Shown in pieces: positions 52,289-63,400 of a stretch of DNA of 64,000 nucleotides; position 1 is the stretch's first letter, and each line of letters opens with the position of its first letter. The notes beneath the pieces were generated by a model. That model had not been told where the DNA came from, did not search any database, and saw nothing but the letters and a program-made list of their open reading frames with translations. Origin of the DNA: Paenibacillus sp. 1011MAR3C5 (GTDB lineage Bacteria > Bacillota > Bacilli > Paenibacillales > Paenibacillaceae); NCBI RefSeq assembly GCF_003591485.1, contig NZ_QZCF01000003.1, positions 248,001-312,000 of the forward strand, read 5' to 3'. The position numbers and the translations under genes are program-made.

Positions 52289-53584
52289 ATGAAAATCGAA
52301 ACCGATGTCCACAACAAATCAAATTCGCATAAGCCTGTTCTATCCGTTATTTTATCGATTATTCCGGGCCTTGGTCAATTGTATAACCGTAGATATATTA
52401 AAGGCTTCCTGTTCCTGCTGCTGTCCGCAGCCGTACTCTTCACGCTGTTCGATTATATGAATATTGGATTTTGGGGCATTTATACGCTGGGTACGATTCC
52501 GATGGTCGACGATTCGCGCACGCTGCTCGTTCAAGGCTTGCTGTCCTTGATACTCGCCGTATTCCTGCTTCTTTTCTACGCCTATAACTTCGTGGATGCG
52601 TACCGGGACGGGAAGAAGATCAGAGAGGGCTTCCGCATGCCGAGCGTGAAGGAAGGATTCCATCAGGCATGGGATCGTGGCTTTCCGTATTACATGGTTA
52701 TGCCGGGTTTTTTCATCCTGGCCTTTGTTGTCGTATTCCCGTTGCTCTTTATGATCTGCCTAGCATTCACAAATTACAACCTATATAACTCGCCGCCCGC
52801 CAAGCTGCTGGATTGGGTAGGCTTCAGCAATTTCACGACGCTGCTTGCCGACCCCGTATGGCGCTCCAGCTTGATGTCGGTGCTGTCATGGACCGTCATC
52901 TGGACGTTCGTCGCTACAACGCTGCAAATTGCGGTGGCTATGGGTCTTGCCGTCATGGTGAACGATGCGCGCGTCAAGTTCAAGCGCGTGATCCGTACCG
53001 TGTTTATTTTACCGTGGGCGGTGCCGTCCTTTGTCACGATCCTGATCTTCGCTGCGATGTTCAATGACGATTTCGGCGCGATTAACCGTGAGCTGCTGGG
53101 ACCGCTCGGGCTGCATGTGCCGTGGATGAGCGACCCGTTCTGGGCGAAAATCACCATTATTATGATTCAGGTCTGGCTGGGCTTTCCATTTGTCTTCGCG
53201 CTGTTCAGCGGCGTGCTGCAAAGCATCTCGAAGGACTGGTACGAGGCGGCGGACGTGGACGGTGGGAGCAGGTGGAATAAGTTCCGCTTTATCACGCTCC
53301 CGCATGTGCTGTATGCGACGGCTCCGCTGCTCATCATGCAGTATGCGGGCAATTTCAATAACTTCAACATTATCTATTTATTCAACGAAGGCGGACCTCC
53401 CGTTCGCGGCCAGACAGCAGGCGGCACGGACATTCTGATTTCCTGGGTCTACAAGCTGACCTTCGAGAACAACAACTACAAGATGGCTGCAGCCATCTCC
53501 ATCATCATGGGACTGGTCGTAGCGATATTCGCGTTCTTCCAGTTCCGCCGCAGCCGTTCCTTCAGAGAGGAGAAGATGTATTGA
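52289..53584 (+). CDS. mdxF: Maltodextrin ABC permease, MalF/MdxF type
   Basis: A 431-residue permease, close in length to Bacillus MdxF. The first 110 residues form an extra membrane region beginning PGLGQLYNRRYIKGF, typical of Gram-positive MalF proteins. The core has six helices and EAA loop YEAADVDGGSRWNKFRFITL. The segment FNNFNIIYLFNEGGPP is characteristic of maltose/maltodextrin permeases. AAGGTGG precedes the ATG. The stop is one base away from the start of the partner permease, so the two are translationally coupled. Confidence 0.94.
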   Translation: MKIETDVHNKSNSHKPVLSVILSIIPGLGQLYNRRYIKGFLFLLLSAAVLFTLFDYMNIGFWGIYTLGTIPMVDDSRTLLVQGLLSLILAVFLLLFYAYNFVDAYRDGKKIREGFRMPSVKEGFHQAWDRGFPYYMVMPGFFILAFVVVFPLLFMICLAFTNYNLYNSPPAKLLDWVGFSNFTTLLADPVWRSSLMSVLSWTVIWTFVATTLQIAVAMGLAVMVNDARVKFKRVIRTVFILPWAVPSFVTILIFAAMFNDDFGAINRELLGPLGLHVPWMSDPFWAKITIIMIQVWLGFPFVFALFSGVLQSISKDWYEAADVDGGSRWNKFRFITLPHVLYATAPLLIMQYAGNFNNFNIIYLFNEGGPPVRGQTAGGTDILISWVYKLTFENNNYKMAAAISIIMGLVVAIFAFFQFRRSRSFREEKMY

Positions 53585-53585
53585 C

Positions 53586-54428
53586 ATGAGACAGTCGCTG
53601 AAAAACCGCTTGGAGCTAACCGGCATATACTTAGTCGTGCTGCTCGTGTTCATCATCATTGCTTATCCGCTACTGTGGACGCTTAGCATCTCCTTTAACC
53701 CGGGCACGAGCATGTTCAGCTCCAGCCTGATTCCTGAGAGATGGTCGCTAACCCATTACGAGTGGCTCTTCACAAGCCCTAACAGCAACTATCTGCTCTG
53801 GTACAAAAACACGCTGTTCGTCGCCGTCATCACATCGATTGCTTCGGTGCTTGTCGTTTCATTTGTCGCGTTTGCATTCTCCCGATATGAATTTATCGGG
53901 CGAAAATACGGCATCTATTCCTTCCTGCTGCTGCAGATGTTCCCTGTCCTGATGGGGATGGTCGCGATCTATCTGCTTCTTAACGCAGTAGGCTTGCTGG
54001 ATACGCTATGGGGCCTCGTTATCATCTATGTAGGCGGCGGCCTGCCGATGAATGCCTTTCTTGTAAAAGGCTACCTCGACACCATCCCGCGCGACCTCGA
54101 CGAATCAGCCAAGATGGATGGAGCGGGCCACTTCCGCATCTTCTTCCAGATTCTCGTCCCGCTGGCCAAGCCAATTCTGGCTGTCGTCGCGCTGTTCAAC
54201 TTTATGGCGCCGTTCATGGACTTCCTGCTCCCGCGCATCATCCTGCGCAGCCCGGAGAAGTTCACCCTGGCGCTGGGCTTGTTCAACTTTATTAACGACA
54301 AGTTCGCCAACAACTTCACCCGTTTCGCGGCGGGAGCGATCCTGATCGCCATTCCGATCGCCATCGTCTTCCTCTTCCTGCAGCGCTATCTCATCTCCGG
54401 CTTAGCCGACGGCGCAACCAAGGGATAG
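53586..54428 (+). CDS. mdxG: Maltodextrin ABC permease, MalG/MdxG type
   Basis: A 280-residue six-helix permease. The EAA loop is DESAKMDGAGHFRIFFQILV, and the C-terminus QRYLISGLADGATKG is the usual MalG ending. The sequence FMDFLLPRIILRSPEKFTLA matches MalG/MdxG. The ATG lies 1 bp after the mdxF stop, with AGGAGAAGA inside the end of that gene. No ATPase gene is adjacent. It is followed after 8 bp by the 207-bp repeat array and then by the GH31 gene. Confidence 0.94.
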   Translation: MRQSLKNRLELTGIYLVVLLVFIIIAYPLLWTLSISFNPGTSMFSSSLIPERWSLTHYEWLFTSPNSNYLLWYKNTLFVAVITSIASVLVVSFVAFAFSRYEFIGRKYGIYSFLLLQMFPVLMGMVAIYLLLNAVGLLDTLWGLVIIYVGGGLPMNAFLVKGYLDTIPRDLDESAKMDGAGHFRIFFQILVPLAKPILAVVALFNFMAPFMDFLLPRIILRSPEKFTLALGLFNFINDKFANNFTRFAAGAILIAIPIAIVFLFLQRYLISGLADGATKG

Positions 54429-54436
54429 GTCCGGCG

Positions 54437-55010
54437 CGAGCGGAACGAGGGAATCGTTCTGTAGAAACGAAGTGTTCGCCTTTGCAGCCGGATTCTAACC
54501 CTGTCATGGGTAATAGAATCAGCAAGAATCCGGCTGCAACAGCGATCGGAAGAATGATCCCTCGCGCAGCGGCTATGGCGGCAATCGTACGCAGGACGAA
54601 ATCTTTAGGTTTTGTCTTTAAAGGTTTGAAGAAGGTTCGCCAACGAGCGGAGCGAGGGAATCGTTCTGTTGAAACGAAGTGTTCGCCTTTGCAGCCGGAT
54701 TCTAACCCTGTCAGGGGTAATAGAATCAGCAAGAATCCGGCTGCAACAGCGATCGGAAGAATGATCCCCCGCGCAGCGGCTATGGCGGCAATCGTACGCA
54801 GGACGAAATCTTTAGGTTTTGTCTTTAAAGGTTTGAAGAAGGTTCGCCAACGAGCGGAGCGAGGGAATCGTTCTGCAGAAACGAAGTGTTCGCCTTTGCA
54901 GCCGGATTCTAACCCTGTCAGGGGTAATAGAATCAGCAAGAATCCGGCTGCAACAGCGATCGGAAGAATGATCCCTCGCGCAGCGGCTGTGGCGGCAATC
55001 ACACGCAATT
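54437..55010 (+). repeat. 207-bp tandem repeat array C with nested hairpins (2.8 copies)
   Basis: Copies begin at 54437, 54644 and 54851, exactly 207 bp apart and nearly identical; the third diverges near 55005. Each holds the perfect 13-bp inverted repeat GCAGCCGGATTCT/AGAATCCGGCTGC (for example 54691-54703 and 54732-54744). Inside is a competing hairpin, GATTCTA..CCCTG-T-CAGGG..TAGAATC, sharing its 5' arm. Outer arms GCGAGGGAATCGTTCT and AGAATGATCCCTCGC also pair imperfectly. Frames are open on both strands (the minus strand reads a hydrophobic GIILPIAVAAGFLLILLP repeat), but no ribosome binding site is present. Confidence 0.93.
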
Positions 55011-55072
55011 CAAAGACTTTCCGGTTTGAGCACATGTACAGAAAAAGAGATCAAGGAAAAGGAGCAATTGAT

Positions 55073-57448
55073 GTGGAAACCAGCCTGTCTATTCATCCAG
55101 ACCGCTTCGGAGCGAAGGAGGAAGCAAAGTATCTGACGCCGGGCCGTGTGCTTCGTGCAGAGGCAACGAGCAACGGAGCCCTAATGGTATGTGAACGCGG
55201 GTTGCTTCATGTGCAGTTCTATGATGCTTTCATCGTGCGCATCACATTCGACCGACTGGGCAAGCCTGCGGGGAGCTTCAGCCACTCCGTCATCCTGAAG
55301 CCTGCATTCACCGAGATTCAGGTTGAGCAGAACGAGCAGGAGGTGCTGCTTCATTCGGAGCATATCACTGTAAGGATATCTCTTAACCCTGCTAGGGTAG
55401 ACATCTTAGACCGGTCAACCGGCGCTGTCCGTCTTGCAGAGCCTGAGAATGGCATACAGTTCACAGCGCGAGGCGAAGTAGCCTGCCGCAAGCTGTCCTC
55501 GCCGGAGGAGCGCTATTACGGCTTCGGCGAAAAAGCCGGCTTCCTGAACAAGCGCGGCGAGCGCCTTGTCATGTGGAACACCGACGTATATGCCCCGCAT
55601 AACCAGGAGACGGATTCGCTTTACGTATCGATTCCGTATTACCTGTCTGTGCGCGGAGCGGAAGCGCATGGCATTCTGTTCGACAATACGTACAAAACCG
55701 CGTTCGATATGCGGGAGCCGTCCGAGATGCGCTTCGAAGCGGAGGGCGGCGCCTTGAACTACTACTATATGGCCGGTCCGGATACCAAAAGCGTCATCCG
55801 CCAGCTGGGGAAGCTGACAGGGCATGCTCCGCTGCCGCCGAAGTGGTCGCTTGGCTACCATCAGTCCCGCTACAGCTACGAGACCGAGCAGGAAGTGCTG
55901 GATATTGCGAACACATTCCAGGAGAAAGGCATCCCGCTCGATACCATTTACCTCGATATTCATTACATGGATGGTTATCGCGTTTTCACCGTAGATCAGG
56001 AGCGTTTCCCGGATATTGGGAAGCTGGTTCACGAGCTAAAGGAGCGGGGCATTCGCATAGTGACCATCGTGGACCCGGGCGTGAAGGCGGATGCCGAATA
56101 CGAGATTTACAAGGAAGGCATGTCGCTTGACCTGTTCTGCAAAGACATCGAGGGCCGAGTCTACCACGGTCCGGTATGGCCGGGCCGCAGCGCTTTCCCC
56201 GATTTTACGAGCGGGCGGGTGCGCAAGTGGTGGGGCGAGAAGCAGCAGTCCCTGACCGATGTAGGCGTAGCGGGTATCTGGAACGATATGAACGAGCCGT
56301 CCGTGTTCAATGAATCGAAGACGATGGATCTAGATGTGCTCCATGACAATGACGGCCATCCTGGCACGCACCGGGAGCTGCACAATGTATACGGACTCCA
56401 GATGGCGAGAGCCTCCTACGAAGGTCTGCGGAATTCGCTGGACGGCAAGCGGCCGTTCGTACTTACGAGGGCAGGCTATGCCGGCATTCAGCGCTATGCG
56501 GCAGTATGGACCGGCGACAATCGCAGCTTCTGGGAGCATCTCCAGATGCTCATACCGATGTGCTTGAATTTGGGGCTGTCCGGCGTTCCGTTCTGCGGCG
56601 CCGATGTAGGCGGCTTTGCCCATGATACGGGGGCCGACCTGTTAGTCAGATGGACGCAAGCGGCTGCATTCACGCCATACTTCCGCAATCATAGCGAAAT
56701 CAAGTGCGGCAGGCAGGAGCCTTGGATGTTCGGAGAAGAGACGGAGAAGCTGGTCACTGAAGCGATTCGTCTGCGTTACCGCTGGCTGCCGCAGCTGTAC
56801 CTGCTTATGGAAGAAGCCGCAAGGGACGGCATTCCGGTGATGCGCCCGATGTTCTTGGAATTCCCGGACGATCCTGAGGCTTATCGCATCGCAGACCAAT
56901 TCCTGTTCGGCAGTAATGTGGTCGTGGCGCCAATGCTTCGTCCTGATACGACGCGTCGGGCCCTCTATCTTCCGGCTGGCGAATGGGTCGACTATTGGAC
57001 TCAGGAATGGATCAGCGGAGGCCGCTATATTTTGGCGCATGCACCGATGGATCGCATCCCGCTCTATGTGAAGGCCGACTCCGCTTTGCTAGAGGAGAAC
57101 GTGCGAATGAGCACTTCTGCGCCATCGGAGCAACTGACGGTGCATTTGTATATCTCTAACGCTGCTTCGTCCGTGGCTTACCGCATTTACGAGGATGATG
57201 GAGAGTCGCTCGACCGTGAGGGCTCCGGCTATTTTGAAGCGGAGGGTACTGCAATTCTAGATAAGGGTGGAAGGCTGACGGTGGAGGAGAATGTGCTGTC
57301 ATCCGGCTGGACACCGGTTTGGAGCAAGCGGCAGCTCATGATTCATACCCGTGAAGAGATCACATCAGCAAGCTGGAACGGGCAAGAGAAGCAAGTCGTC
57401 AAGTCCATTCATGGCAACGCCATTCAATATCAAATATCTCTATTCTAA
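55073..57448 (+). CDS. GH31 family alpha-glucosidase
   Basis: A 791-residue cytosolic glycoside hydrolase. The N-terminal beta-sandwich includes YYGFGEKAGFLNKRG. The (beta/alpha)8 barrel shows HYMDGYRVFTVDQERFP, nucleophile Asp405 in GIWNDMNEPSVF and GADVGGF...WTQAAAFTPYFRNH, the conserved GH31 landmarks. It should release glucose from the non-reducing ends of alpha-1,4-, 1,3- or 1,6-linked oligosaccharides. I placed the start at GTG 55073, with AAGGAG 10 bp upstream; the frame is open through the repeat array up to 54482, but that extension is repeat translation and has no ribosome binding site. It lies between the importer and the secreted GH87-like enzyme. Confidence 0.93.
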   Translation: METSLSIHPDRFGAKEEAKYLTPGRVLRAEATSNGALMVCERGLLHVQFYDAFIVRITFDRLGKPAGSFSHSVILKPAFTEIQVEQNEQEVLLHSEHITVRISLNPARVDILDRSTGAVRLAEPENGIQFTARGEVACRKLSSPEERYYGFGEKAGFLNKRGERLVMWNTDVYAPHNQETDSLYVSIPYYLSVRGAEAHGILFDNTYKTAFDMREPSEMRFEAEGGALNYYYMAGPDTKSVIRQLGKLTGHAPLPPKWSLGYHQSRYSYETEQEVLDIANTFQEKGIPLDTIYLDIHYMDGYRVFTVDQERFPDIGKLVHELKERGIRIVTIVDPGVKADAEYEIYKEGMSLDLFCKDIEGRVYHGPVWPGRSAFPDFTSGRVRKWWGEKQQSLTDVGVAGIWNDMNEPSVFNESKTMDLDVLHDNDGHPGTHRELHNVYGLQMARASYEGLRNSLDGKRPFVLTRAGYAGIQRYAAVWTGDNRSFWEHLQMLIPMCLNLGLSGVPFCGADVGGFAHDTGADLLVRWTQAAAFTPYFRNHSEIKCGRQEPWMFGEETEKLVTEAIRLRYRWLPQLYLLMEEAARDGIPVMRPMFLEFPDDPEAYRIADQFLFGSNVVVAPMLRPDTTRRALYLPAGEWVDYWTQEWISGGRYILAHAPMDRIPLYVKADSALLEENVRMSTSAPSEQLTVHLYISNAASSVAYRIYEDDGESLDREGSGYFEAEGTAILDKGGRLTVEENVLSSGWTPVWSKRQLMIHTREEITSASWNGQEKQVVKSIHGNAIQYQISLF

Positions 57449-57477
57449 AAAAGTTAATCAAAGGAGGAGCTGCGTCA

Positions 57478-60400
57478 ATGCGTCAATTATGGATGCGCCG
57501 TATGGCAGTCATTGCACTGGCGCTTCTTCTGCTGGCTGGAGCCACTCCCGTCTATCCGGGCGGGAAGGGGCTGGCTGCAGAGGGAGCGCAAGCGGAGTTC
57601 AAAGCGAAGACCGAACAAGAAAGCTATGTCCGGATCAAAAACATGTATACCGGTGATTATTTGCAAGCCCAGAACGGTAAGGTCAGTTGCGGAGCGCCGG
57701 TAGAAACCGACCGGGCGTCTCACTGGATCGTAGAGGAGCATGACGGCAAGCAGCGTCTCCAGAATCGCGAGACCGGACTCTATATGTCCATCCCAGCAGA
57801 AGCAAGCCATCTGAGTCCAGTGGAGCTAGCCGAGGCTAGCGATGATCCAACTATGTTATGGCATGTTATGAATGCGGTTACAGAAGGCTATGTAGTCATT
57901 CAAAGCGATTCGGAGTCCTCCCATTACGTTCATATCGAGGATCGTACCGGCTACGCGCAGGCAAGCGCAATTCCGCCCAACTGGGGAACCGTGCAGTGGC
58001 AGCTTGAGCCGGTTACTGAATACGTACAGTTCAAGAACAGCTACACCGGGGCATATCTGACAGTTGTCGGCGGCAAGGTCGGATACGGCGACGCCGATGA
58101 AGCCGATCCCGCCTCTCATTGGGTGATTGAAGAGGATGGCGGCATCCATCGTATTTATAACAAACAATCCGGAGCTTATATCTCTACCGCCAACTGGCAA
58201 GGGCATCTTAGTCCGCTAGAGCTGTTGGATAAGGCGGAGGCAAGCGATCCCGGCCTGATCGAATGGCAGATTATGAATGCGGTTACACCGGAGCTGGTCG
58301 TCATTCAGCATGCTGCGAACGAAGGGCATTATGTCCATGTTGAGGATAAAACAGGATATGCCCAGTCCAGCAGCATCCCGCCGAATTGGGGAACGGTACA
58401 GTGGTCGGTCCAGGCTGTAACGGTGAAGTATCCGTACAATCCGGAGCCTCCAGGGGAAGGACCTTCCTATATCCGTATCCAAAATGATTGGCTGGAGCTG
58501 TATCTGTTCGACGACGGAGGCAAGCTGGCATACGGCAATATGCAAGCCGGCGATACTCGCGGCCACTGGAGCATCGAGGAGGATGGCGGTTATCACCGGC
58601 TTCAAAACCGCGAGACCGGGCGCTACTTCAGCTTGAATGGCGTGGCCGGCGACCGGACGGCTGTTGCGGTCGAGGAGAAGCGGGACAATGGCGAAGGCCA
58701 GCTATGGGTTATCGATAACTTGGAGACGGCGGGCAATAAGCTGATCCGCAGTCCAGAGTCCGAGGGCAGCTATTTGCATACGGAGAAAAAGCTTGGTTTT
58801 GCCCAGTACGGTCCTATCCCTAAGGAGTGGGGAAGTCCGCAATGGCGTTTTGTACCGGTCAAGGATGAGGGGCCGTCCTACGTCCGGTTCACCAACGACT
58901 ACACCGGCAAGACACTCTATGAGGAAGACGGCAAAGTAAAGTACGGCGATCCCGAGCTGGAGGATGCGTCTTCCCATTGGCTGCTGGCTGATGCAGGAGG
59001 CGGTCTGAAGCGGGTTCAGAACCGGCTGACCGGACATTACATTCATGTGGAGGGCATGACGGCGGAGAACGATCCCCACTTGCTCCCTTTGCTGAGCGGG
59101 ACGGTTGAAGAGAGCTGGACAAGCGCCAAATGGACTGTATCCGAGCCTGCCGCAGGGCTATTCGTGCTGACGAACGCCTATCGGACGGATCAAGTCATCC
59201 ACGTTCAGGATGCGACGGGTTATGCGCAGTCTAGCCCGATTCCTTCGGATTGGGGAAGCGCCAGATGGCATCTGGAGCCGGCTCCGGCGCTGCTGCCGAT
59301 TGAGGTGCCGGAGGCGCCTGTTCGCTGGCAAAATGCGGGCAACGGCACTTATTTGTACGAAAATGAAAACGGCGTCGTCCTGTACGGGGATGTGGAAGAA
59401 AAGGATGGCAGATCACACTGGCTGCTGGTGCCGCCCCTCAATACCGGCGAAGGCTACAGCATAGTCAACCGCGCCACGGGACATAAGGTCAGTTCACGTT
59501 CGGGAACGGCATTTCTAGAGAGCCTGTCGTTAACAGAGGCATCTCTGACGGAGCAGTGGTTCCTGGAGTCTGCGCCAGACGGTGTCCATCTATTGATCCG
59601 CAGCGCTTCGAAGTCTCAGGAGTATGTTCATCTGAAGGATCGCGCGGGCTATGCCCAGCAATCGCTCCAGTCTATCGAATCGGCCGATCTCCAGTGGGAA
59701 CTGCAGCTTGCTCCGGAGGAGAGCGTCATTGGCGAGCCGGATGCATCATCCGAGCCGGTTATGACTGCCCGTCTGGCCGATCGCCGCACTGTGCGCATTG
59801 GTCAAGGGAATAAGCTGCTGACAGCATCGGGAAGCGGAGTCAGCTTCGAGGTGGCCGCTGACAAGGCAGAAAATCAGGTATGGCAATTCTGGGATGAAAA
59901 CGGCTATAAGCTGATTCAAAATACGAGCACTGGGCGTTTCTTGGTCTGGACTCCAGATGGAGCGGTAATGAAGGAAGCGGCTCCTGGCGGGCTGCTGCCT
60001 GAAGGCGCGTATTGGGCAGGAGTAGAGCGAAGCGGAGACATGATCTTCTTCCGTCCGGAGAACGAAGGCATGATGCTTGGAATTATAGGCAGCAGTATAC
60101 GTCTCGAAGCGGGCGATATTACGAAGCCTGGAATCCACCAGCTATTCCAGCTTGCTCCAGTTCGCTCAGACGTAGTTCTTGAAGCGGAAGAGGCTTTTGT
60201 AACAGGCGATGTTCAGGCTTCGAAGGAAGCAAGAGGGTATTCGGGAGACGGGTTTATTGAAGGGTTTAAGGCCAAAGGAGATTCGGCCGTATTCGCTGTC
60301 TACGCGGATGAAGCAGGCACATACAGCGCGACCCTGCGTTATGCGAACGGCGCGAAGACAGCTGGGCAGCTGTCGGTTTCAGTCAATGGACTGCATGACC

Positions 60401-63400
60401 GCCGCATCTCCTTCGCATCCACCGGAGGCTGGGATGATTGGCAGGAGCAGCGCGTGCAGTTGCCGCTTCGCAAGGGTCTGAACACAGTCACACTGGAATA
60501 CGCGCAGGGAGTGGTGCCGCTCTTCCTGGACCAGTTAACCGTTCAAGATGCCGTACCGCCAGCTTATCGCGGCGCATCACTGGATTACACGCTTTATGAA
60601 GCGGAGCATGCCACGACTAATGCGGCTGTGCTTGAGGCAAGCCGGACTTACAAGAGTCTAGCCTCCGAAGCATCGGGTCGGCAGGCTGTCATGCTTGAGG
60701 ATGAAGGCGACTATATTCAGTTCACGCTGCGTGAGCCGGCGAACAGGCTGACCATCCGTTACGCTATCCCGGATTCCGAGGATGGAGATGGTCTGGAGAC
60801 GCCGATCGGCTTGTATGTGAACGGACAGAAGCAGGAAGGGACGACTCTGTCATCCCGTTATGCATGGGTATACGGAAGTTATCCGTGGACCAACAATCCG
60901 GCAGACGGTGACGCGCACCGTTTCTATGACGAAGCAAGCTTTGCTGTCAAGGAAGTGCCGGCAGGCGCCGAGATTCGCATTGCAAAGGAATGGGATGCAG
61001 CTGTCTCCTATGTCGTAATCGATCTTCTGGAGACTGCGCTGGCTGATGCGCCTTATACGATGCCAGAAGGCTATCTGTCTGTGCTGCAATACGGCGCGAT
61101 CGCAGATGATGGCAAGGATGACAGAGCAGCTTTCGTGCGGGCGATTGAAGCGGCCAAGAAGGCCGGCAAAAGCGTCTGGATTCCAGCAGGTCGTTATGAG
61201 CTGGAAGGCGGGCCGCTTGAAATCGCCGATGTGACCATTCGCGGAGCGGGCAAGTGGCATACGCTGCTGGCTGGCGGCGGATTTATGGGCGTTGGCGATC
61301 ATATTCGGGTGTATGACCTTGCTATCGATGGAGAAGTGGATGTCCGCCGCGACGAGCTGGAGGAATCCGGCTTCGACGGAGCGTTCGGCAAGGGCTCGAC
61401 CATTCAGCATGTGCGCATCGAGCGTACGAAGACCGGTATTTGGTCTACGGCAAAGGAAAGAAGCGATGGCATGGCCCTGCATACGGGAGGGCTGTATGTT
61501 GCGGGAGTTCAAATCCGCAATACGTATGCGGATGGCATTAACTTCAGCACCGGCACGCAGCACTCCATGGCAGAGCAGTTGTCGATCCGCAATACGGGTG
61601 ATGACGGCATGGCGTTATGGGCAAGCGGTGAGCAATCGGCCGGAAATATATTCCGCTTCAATACCGTCGAGCTGCCTTGGCTGTCGAACAATATTGCGGT
61701 ATATGGAGGCAAGGACGTGCAGGTGACGGATAATATCGTCTCCGACACGGTCGCCTTCGGTGCGGGCATCAGCATAAGCACCAGACATATGCCGGAGCTG
61801 TTCGAAGGAACGGCGGTAGTTGCCCGCAACACGATGATCCGTACCGGCAGCCGCGAGCATAACTGGCCAGCTGACTTCGGCGGCTTGTTCCTCTTCGCGG
61901 GAGATAAGCCGATGACGGGGGATATCCGCATTCATAACAATATTATGAGGGACAGCACTTATCAGGGCATATCCTTCCTGGGTGAGCAGTTCACAGAAGG
62001 AATGGTGTTGGACGGCAACGTTGTAGACGGTGCTGGAACTTGGGGCATTCATGCATCCGGCAATATAACAGGCTCGGCGCTGATGGGCAATACGCTGGTA
62101 AGAGACGCGCGTGTCGGACCTTATCTGGATGGTGCAGCCGGACTGACGCTAGAGGAGAAGGATCATGCTTATAACTTCATGAGCAACAGCTTCTACGCCA
62201 CATTAGGAGATTCTGCTGCTGCGCCATTCCATATGGAAACGGGACAATCTGCCCTTGCTGCGGCTGTGCTCGCGGCAGGGGGGCTAGACCAAGCGAAAGC
62301 TGATTGGAGTATTCTCCATCCGTCTATCGCTACTGTCTCGGAAGAGGGCACTGTCACGGCGCTGCGGGGTGGTAAGACGATGCTGACCGCTGAGTTTGGC
62401 GGGAAGCGCAGATACTATAGCTTAATCGTATCGGACAAGGAGGCGCCGGTTTGGGGAGAGGATGCTGCTCTTGAGGGCCGCTCCGGTGCGGCGGGCAGCG
62501 TTTCACTCAGATGGCCTGCAGCAAGCGATAACTCCGGCATTGCATCCTATCGGATCGCATGGGATACAGGTTATCTTCTAGTTGTAGGCTCGAAGCAGGA
62601 GGCGAGCATTACGGGCTTGCTGGGCGGAAGCCGCATGACCTTCACCGTTGAAGCCAGGGATGAGGGCGGCAACTGGACGGAGGCTGCACTGTCCGTACAG
62701 GTGAGCGTACAGAGTACGCCTAATACCGGCCAGCCGGGTGCGAGTGGCGGCAATGACGATGGATTGTTGGAAGGCGACCACATCTCGACTAAACCTGACG
62801 GCACAAGGGCAAGAGAGGCGAAGGTGCGCACAGAGGCATTCGTTAGAGCTCTCACGGAGTCAGTGGGCCAAGGGAGCTCGGAAGCTGTCATTTCCATGGG
62901 AGCAGGAGCGGATGAAGCAGCGTTGATCATTCCAGCAGAAGCGGTCATTCGCGGCTATGCTGCAGCGCCGAATGGTGTGGTGAGCATTCGATTTGCAGAC
63001 GCCGAATATGCACTTTCGTTGGAATTGCTTAAAGGTTTGCTGCAAGAAGGCGGTTCAGTCGCTATCCGCGTCCTGATGAGAGCGGCGAGCGACTCTGAGG
63101 CGCAGCAGCTGTCAGAGAAGACAGGTATTACTCTGAAAAGCCGTCTGTATAACTTCGAGCTATTCCTGCAGGGGGAAGATGGCTCGGCTGTTCCAGTTCG
63201 AGAATTTGGAAGCAGCTTCGTTAAAAGGACAATCCCGGTTGCCGAAGGCATCTCGCCTGATTCAGCGACAGGAGTTGTGTTCGACGAAGGTTTGGGTCGG
63301 TTCCGCCATGTTCCTACTGTCTTTCGCATGAAGGAGGATGGAACGCAGGAAGCCATCATTCGCAGTGTGACGAATAGTACGTATGCTGTCATCGACGAAC

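Noticed and set aside
54391-55035. Minus-strand hydrophobic protein (GIILPIAVAAGFLLILLP repeats)
   Set aside because: It lies entirely in the repeat array and overlaps mdxG; no SD or promoter. Likely an artefact of the repeat composition.
54482-55072. N-terminal extension of the GH31 enzyme through the 207-bp repeats
   Set aside because: The extension is repeat translation without an SD; GTG 55073 has AAGGAG at good spacing and gives a normal GH31 N-terminus.
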